Shown in pieces: positions 59,136 to 64,000 of a stretch of DNA of 64,000 nt (within the stretch, counting starts at the first letter, position 1; every line of letters begins with the position of its first letter). A program made the translations under genes and the position numbers. The stretch comes from Rhyacophila brunnea (taxonomy: Eukaryota; Arthropoda; Insecta; Trichoptera; Rhyacophilidae). The stretch spans positions 1,775,210 to 1,839,209 of the forward strand of contig JAGYXB010001020.1 in assembly GCA_022495005.1 (NCBI GenBank), read 5' to 3'. The notes under the pieces were generated by a model. It saw only the letters and a list, made by a program, of their open reading frames with translations. It made no database searches and had not been told where the DNA came from.

Positions 59136-59615
59136 AATCTGTTAGGTACATGTTCAAACACGCGCGTCAACATCATTTTACTCCCTACTTCAATTATAGT
59201 TTGGCAATTTATGGCTACGGTCGTATGTTGTAGCTTAACCGCTGGGGAATGCCAAAAGAAATGGCGTATTTCAAAAAAAAACACTACCTTATTCTTAGGT
59301 CAATAATTATTATAAAGCAATCATTATTCGTTAGGATGTTTATCACACTTGAATGTCAAAGACATAGCTTATAATTAGTATCTTTAGAATTATCTTCAAA
59401 TGTGTTAATCTTGCCCATTTTTTGAATAATAAAATGCCTAATTCTTGTCAAATTTGGGATCACAGAGATTATCAATATAATTTTTATCGTAAATATTTCA
59501 CAATAATAATGTCGATATAAATTATACTAATGGTTTCGTAAATGCGTTTAAAAATCAATAAATGTAAAAAATCTTAACACCACTGCACATTTATGTACTG
59601 AAATATGACTATATT

Positions 59616-61855
59616 CGACCCTTAATCGGCAGAACAACGTAAGCGACAATTTATAAATTTTACAGGAGAAGGTTTTTTTTAAATTATTTCCGTAATTAGT
59701 TCCAAAAATGAATTCTGTTAATGTGGTTAATAATAGTTGGTTACTGTCTATACGGAAATTATAAAACAATTGCATTAGTGCTTTTAGTTTTCGAGATAGT
59801 GGCGGTAACGCTGTTTTGCTTATGTCTATGACGCGATATTTTTTCCAGGCATGTCGCTTACGCTATTTGGCGTAGTTGTTTTTATTTAAATAAATTTCAT
59901 GCAAATTATCATGACAGGCCATTAATAATGAAGTATTAAAATAAATAACATAAGTACCCATTTATTTTACGAAAGGGGGGTTGTTAAATAAATTAAAAAT
60001 ACTTTGACTTTTTAAATTAATATTTTTGCTTGTAGATACTTAACCACATATAGGTAAAATAAAAATAAATGATTGGTATTTTTAAGGTTTCGCTTATATT
60101 ATTAATATTATTAGGTATTGTTATTTTTCAAAATGAAATAGGTACGTATCTACTCGTACATAATTAAATATGGGGACCTACTAATTATGATAAAATAAAA
60201 TTGTAATCAACTATTCAGTTTAACAAAAAAAATATTGTCCCACATTTTTAAGCAGTAATCGCTGTATTATCCTCATTCACATCTTCCTGATCGGATTCCG
60301 GTAAAGTATCTCCCACTGATAATCCATGTGGCAGTTTCATAAACTTATCCGTCATCTCTGAGGATATTACATTTAACACAGAGACTTTTAAGATCGTTAT
60401 ACTCGATTTCCGATATTGGTGATTTAGCACTATACAGCAAAGGTGGCTGCGCTTAAAGCATCGCAGCACTTGATCGGGATCTGATGACATTTTATAGGTC
60501 TAACAGTTTAGTCCTACTGTCACCAGAGTAGGTACAATATTTGGTTTTTAGTTTAGTTTTTTTTAAATTATGCCTTTCGTAATTCACCAAATTTAATTTT
60601 GAACTTTGAAGGAATGCAAGTAGCAGCGAAAGATTTCCAGTCACGGAATTCTGCATATGACATGATGACCTAGCGTTGGAAATGATGGTGGGTCATTCTG
60701 ATAGTGCCCAAACTACTCTGAATATAAATGACTCAATTGTCGCATGAATGGAATCGACCGGCATCGTAGTACAACCAGTGGGTCTATTCTATACTTACCG
60801 ACCGCTAAAGTGATAGATATTATCAAACTTGAAAAATTTTCATAAAATAAGATAGCATAGCCAGTGTTGCCCGGTTCTTATTCTGACCAATCACAGTATA
60901 ATAAATCCTTGGTTTTTCCCGCTTTGTCAGTCCTATCCAAAGATTTGTGCATGATTGCGAAGATCTCATTACTGCCACGCTTACCATCAGTTTCACCCCA
61001 TAAAAAGCAGTATCCATTATTTGTTCCACTTTCGTCGATACTTTCATTATAGTATGCGTATTTTCGACCATAATATAAATTTACGGTTTCATCGTGGGGA
61101 ATGTTTAGCACCTTCTCGAGGTCAAAACTTGCGCACAAAACGTCATTGTGATTTTTACTTTTAGTCAGATCATTAAAGAACATCTCATTGCATTTATCCT
61201 CTACGGTAAGGGGACATTTCTAAGTATCCGTTTCAATAAGTCTCTCGTCACCAGACATATTTGTTACTTTCTCGCAAAAAGAACACTATTATCTTTTTCG
61301 GTAGATGAAAACCCAAGTTGAACATACTGTCTATTAAATACGTTTCTGAAAACATTCCGAATTACGACATTAGTGGATTCATTCAAAGAATCCAAATTTT
61401 CAGTATAAATTTTATATACATTTTTAACATTTCAAAAATCTACAGGAAGATACTATTCTTCGTAGATTATTCCGACAGTAGTGAGATGGAACGGCGGGTA
61501 ATTATTGTTTAATAAACTCTATTACCAGGTTTATTTTATCTCAGCCAGTTTTACTGGACGGCGCGAGCTTTCCTCCCAAATCGGTTTCCGCACAACTCAC
61601 TACCAGACGGACCACCGAATAAACCGTACCGTAGCTTACACTATCAAATAACGTCGGTTACGTTGTTTTGCTCTACTTTATAATGCGATACAAGTTAAAA
61701 CGCTAAAAGGCACAGACCCTAAAAAAATGTCACGCGAATGAGATCGGGCTGTAATATTTTTGTCACTTACGCGCTAGGTGATATTGAACAGTTCTCCGTT
61801 TAAAACGCAATTTACCAAAAAGTGTCGCTTACGTTGTTCTGCCGATTAAGGGTCG
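59616..61855 (-). mobile_element. DNA transposon (2.24 kb) with 33-bp perfect terminal inverted repeats
   Basis: The ends are perfect 33-bp inverted repeats starting CGACCCTTAATCGGCAGAAC. They interrupt the hairpin-element arm, whose uninterrupted form is seen in the two other arms. Comparison gives a TSD of ATATT (59611..59615 and 61856..61860), or TAT if the first base of the repeat is T. Subterminal words related to the end (GGTAACGCTGTTTTGC at 59804, GGTTACGTTGTTTTGC at 61656) could be extra transposase-binding sites. The minus strand holds a decayed transposase. The superfamily is not assigned. Confidence 0.88.
60248..61450 (-). pseudogene. Decayed DDE-type transposase of the 59616..61855 element
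   Basis: Read on the minus strand: FNLGFHLPKK (about 61340), then the best-preserved frame 61183..60878 with CASFDLEKVLNIPH (a likely first catalytic Asp) and YCFLWGETDGKRGSNEI, then LLYCD. A frameshift near 60890 puts the next block, IGQNKNRATLAMLSYF, in another frame; in intact relatives these join as Y.D...GQN.N. After more damage comes DSIHATIE (about 60735) and, last, frame 60490..60248 ending in VNEDNTAITA. These blocks, in this order, are typical of a transposase-like family widespread in insect genomes (FDLQ.V.P, GQN.N, GDS.H...E). Multiple frameshifts and stops make it inactive. Confidence 0.75.
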
Positions 61856-62075
61856 ATATTCTAAAACATTAGAGCGAGAGGTTTAAAAGAATACTATTTT
61901 ATGTAATAAAAATACTTTATGCAGTCATCAAATGTTTATAATAATTATAACGGATAATAAGACTTCAAAATTATATAAATAGATTATCTACAAAGCTTAA
62001 GGAATGTCCAGGATCATGCTTTGAAAATAGAAAAAAAGCTCCATTTTGACCCACGCTGAGCACGTCCGCCCTTAA

Positions 62076-62682
62076 GGGGTGCGAACATAAATCAAACATT
62101 ATTACAGTGCCGAACAGAAAAAAGACTGGGAATCTCTTGCTTAGATGGAAATTTTGTAGGTACTGAACAATTAAAAATTACCCAGTATCCATTTACGTCT
62201 ATAATTAATTGTCGATAAATTAAATTACAACTCGTTTTATTTTATTTTATCCAAACATTTTAATGAATTAATTGTAATAGATTGGTCAATAGTTAATTAA
62301 TTTTCCTCTCTTTTATGTCAGATTCAGGAAGGATAGTACAGGTACAACATTAAATAAATTCCCCCGGGAAGGACTCAATTAATCGTGTTTCCTCGTGACC
62401 CACGTTTCATACAAAATAAAAAGCTTTCCTTGAAGGCTGTGCAGTACAATTATTCTGATTGAGTTTCATTATCTTTTAATCGAAGTATCTTAAAAGAGCC
62501 CTTGTGCCTTCTTTTGATTTATTATTCTTTTCGAAGCCTTTTATTTGATTAAGAATGTTGACCCAGTTTCACGATCTTCCTATTTGCTGTTTGCTAGTAA
62601 TTAAAAACAAATTTTGTCATAAATCAGTATTTAATCACTTCTTAGTATCAATCAGGCAAAGAACATGACATTATTTAATTAC
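62076..62682. other. Spacer between two TTAA-bounded hairpin-element arms
   Basis: 607 bp of ordinary AT-rich DNA bounded on both sides by TTAA (62072..62075 and 62683..62686). No repeat or frame of note was seen inside. Confidence 0.6.
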
Positions 62683-62686
62683 TTAA

Positions 62687-64000
62687 GGGGGGACATGCTC
62701 GTCGAAGGTCAAAATTGAGTTTTTATTGTATTTTCAAACCATGATCCCTGGACACTCCTTAAACGTTGTAGATAATCTATTTATATAATTTTGAAGCCTT
62801 ATTATCCTTTATAGATATTTTAAATATTTGATGACTGCATAAAGTATTTTTGTTACATAAAATAGTATTGTTTTAAACCTCTCGCTCTAATGTTTTAGAA
62901 TATAGTCATATTTCGGTACATAACTGTGCAGTGGTGTTAAGATTTTTTACATTTATTAATTTTTAAACGCATTTATAAAACCATTAGTATAATTTATTGC
63001 GAGATAATTTTTGTAAAATATTCACGATAAAAAATTAAATTGATAATCTCTGTGATCCCAAATTTGACAAGAATTAGGCATTTTATTATTCAAAAAATCG
63101 GCAAGATTAACACATTTGAAGATGATTCTAAAGATATTTATTATAAGCTATGTCTTTGACCATTCAAGTGTGATAAAATTTTTATGAATAATGATTGCTT
63201 TATAATAATTATTGACCTAAGAATAAGGTAGTGTTTTTTGAAATACGCCATTTCTTTTGTCATTCCCCAGTGGTTAAGCTACAACATACGGCCGTAGCCA
63301 TAAATTGACAAACTATAATTAAAGTAGGGAGTAAAATTATGTTAACGCGTGTTTGAACATGTACCTAACCGAATTTTTTTTTATTTTTTTTTTAACGGTA
63401 CATGTTCAAACACGCGCGTCAATATCATTTTACTCCCTATTTCAATTATAGTTTGTCAATTATCAGCTACGGCCGTATGTTGTAGCTTAACCACTGGGGA
63501 ATGACAAAAGAAATGGCGTATTTCAAAAAAACACTACCTTATTCTTAGGTCAATAATTATTATAAAGCAATCCATTATTCATAAGATGTTTATCACGCTT
63601 GAATGATCAAAGACATAGCTTATAATAAGTATCTTTAGAATCATCTTCAAATGTGTTAATATTGCCGATTTTTTGAATAATAAAATGCCTAATTCTTGTC
63701 AAATCTGGGATCACAGAGATTATCAATATAATTTTTATCGTGAATATTTTACTAAAATTATCTCGTCATAAATTATACTAATGGTTTTATAAATGCGTTT
63801 AAATTAATAAATGTAAATAATCTTAACACCACTGCACATTCGTGTACCGAAATATGACTATATTCTAAAACATTAGAGCGAGAGGTTTAAAAGAATACTA
63901 TTTTATGTAATAAAAATACTTTAATGCAGTCATCAAATGTTTAAAATAAATAAACGGATAATAAGGCTTCAAAATTATATAAATAGATTATCTACAACGT
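62687..64000. mobile_element. TTAA-flanked long-hairpin element, running off the window end
   Basis: Starts after TTAA (62683..62686) with GGGGGGACATGCTCGTCG. The left arm, 62687..63370, is followed by a 25-bp T-rich centre and then the inverted right arm from 63396 to the window end. By comparison with the left arm about 77 bp remain, so the end and a second TTAA should lie near 64077. Arms of about 680 bp would fold into one long hairpin. A TTAA target suggests a piggyBac- or Kolobok-type mobiliser; no transposase is encoded. Confidence 0.85.

Larger units (their letters stand above)
59142..62071. mobile_element. Half copy of a TTAA-type long-hairpin element, split by a DNA transposon
   Basis: The arm runs from TTAGGTACATGTTCAAACACG (59142) to 59610, and resumes at 61856 after the inserted transposon. 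It ends at 62071 in GCACGTCCGCCC, followed by TTAA (62072..62075). It is about 690 bp without the insert and matches the arm at 63396..64000 in the same orientation and the arm at 62687..63370 inverted. The other arm expected to the left of 59142 is absent, so this is a half element. It has no coding capacity of its own. Confidence 0.8.

Noticed and set aside
61318..61512. 64-codon plus-strand frame inside the transposon
   Set aside because: It is antisense to the decayed transposase region and has no domain.
59142..64000. Maverick/Polinton-type giant transposon, because of long inverted arms
   Set aside because: The arms are bounded by TTAA, no polymerase, integrase or capsid-type frames lie between them, and the 2.2-kb insert has its own ends and TSD.

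Overview
This is one AT-rich, gene-poor stretch of an insect nuclear genome. Signs of this are a spliced MADF-BESS gene with GT-AG intron borders, tRNA-derived SINEs, several kinds of non-LTR retrotransposon relic, many short DNA transposons with target-site duplications (TSDs), and a short CCTAA tract resembling the insect telomere repeat (TTAGG)n. The base composition, the frequent TAGGTA/TACCTA and TAATATTAT words and the transposon types fit sap-sucking Hemiptera such as aphids, or Lepidoptera. The sequence alone does not decide between them. Nothing looks bacterial or viral, and there is no CRISPR array or rRNA.

Only one host gene can be supported. It lies on the minus strand at 15017..17593, has two coding exons, and encodes a 256-residue MADF-BESS DNA-binding protein. 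The MADF domain is split between the exons and is restored by a phase-1 intron of 1806 bp. A hairpin MITE sits just upstream of its 5' end. A GC-rich segment at 19146..19250, bounded by good minus-strand splice sites, is a possible further exon.

The rest is mobile-element debris in otherwise featureless AT-rich DNA. (1) 7.4-44.2 kb: a scatter of non-autonomous hAT-like elements, six of them with 8-bp TSDs (two of these with one mismatch) and one nested inside another. (2) 21.7-23.0 kb: relics of three unrelated LINEs side by side. Further LINE fragments lie at 29.6-30.2, 37.7, 38.6, 40.3-41.4 and 45.4 kb. (3) tRNA-derived SINEs at 8.2, 15.7 and 43.8 kb (one family), with degenerate ones elsewhere. 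(4) Two copies of a TTAA-flanked MITE at 24.2 and 53.8 kb. (5) 59.1-64.0 kb: a nested complex in which a 2.24-kb DNA transposon with 33-bp perfect terminal inverted repeats and a decayed transposase sits inside one arm of a TTAA-flanked long-hairpin element. A nearly whole second copy of that hairpin runs off the window end.

A strong zero-length-exon splice motif (polypyrimidine tract, CAG, GTAAGT) lies at 54926/54927 on the plus strand. In insects such sites mark recursive splicing of very long introns. Much of this gene-empty window could therefore be intron of a plus-strand gene whose exons lie outside it, with the MADF-BESS gene nested on the other strand. That is inference; no exon of such a host gene was found.
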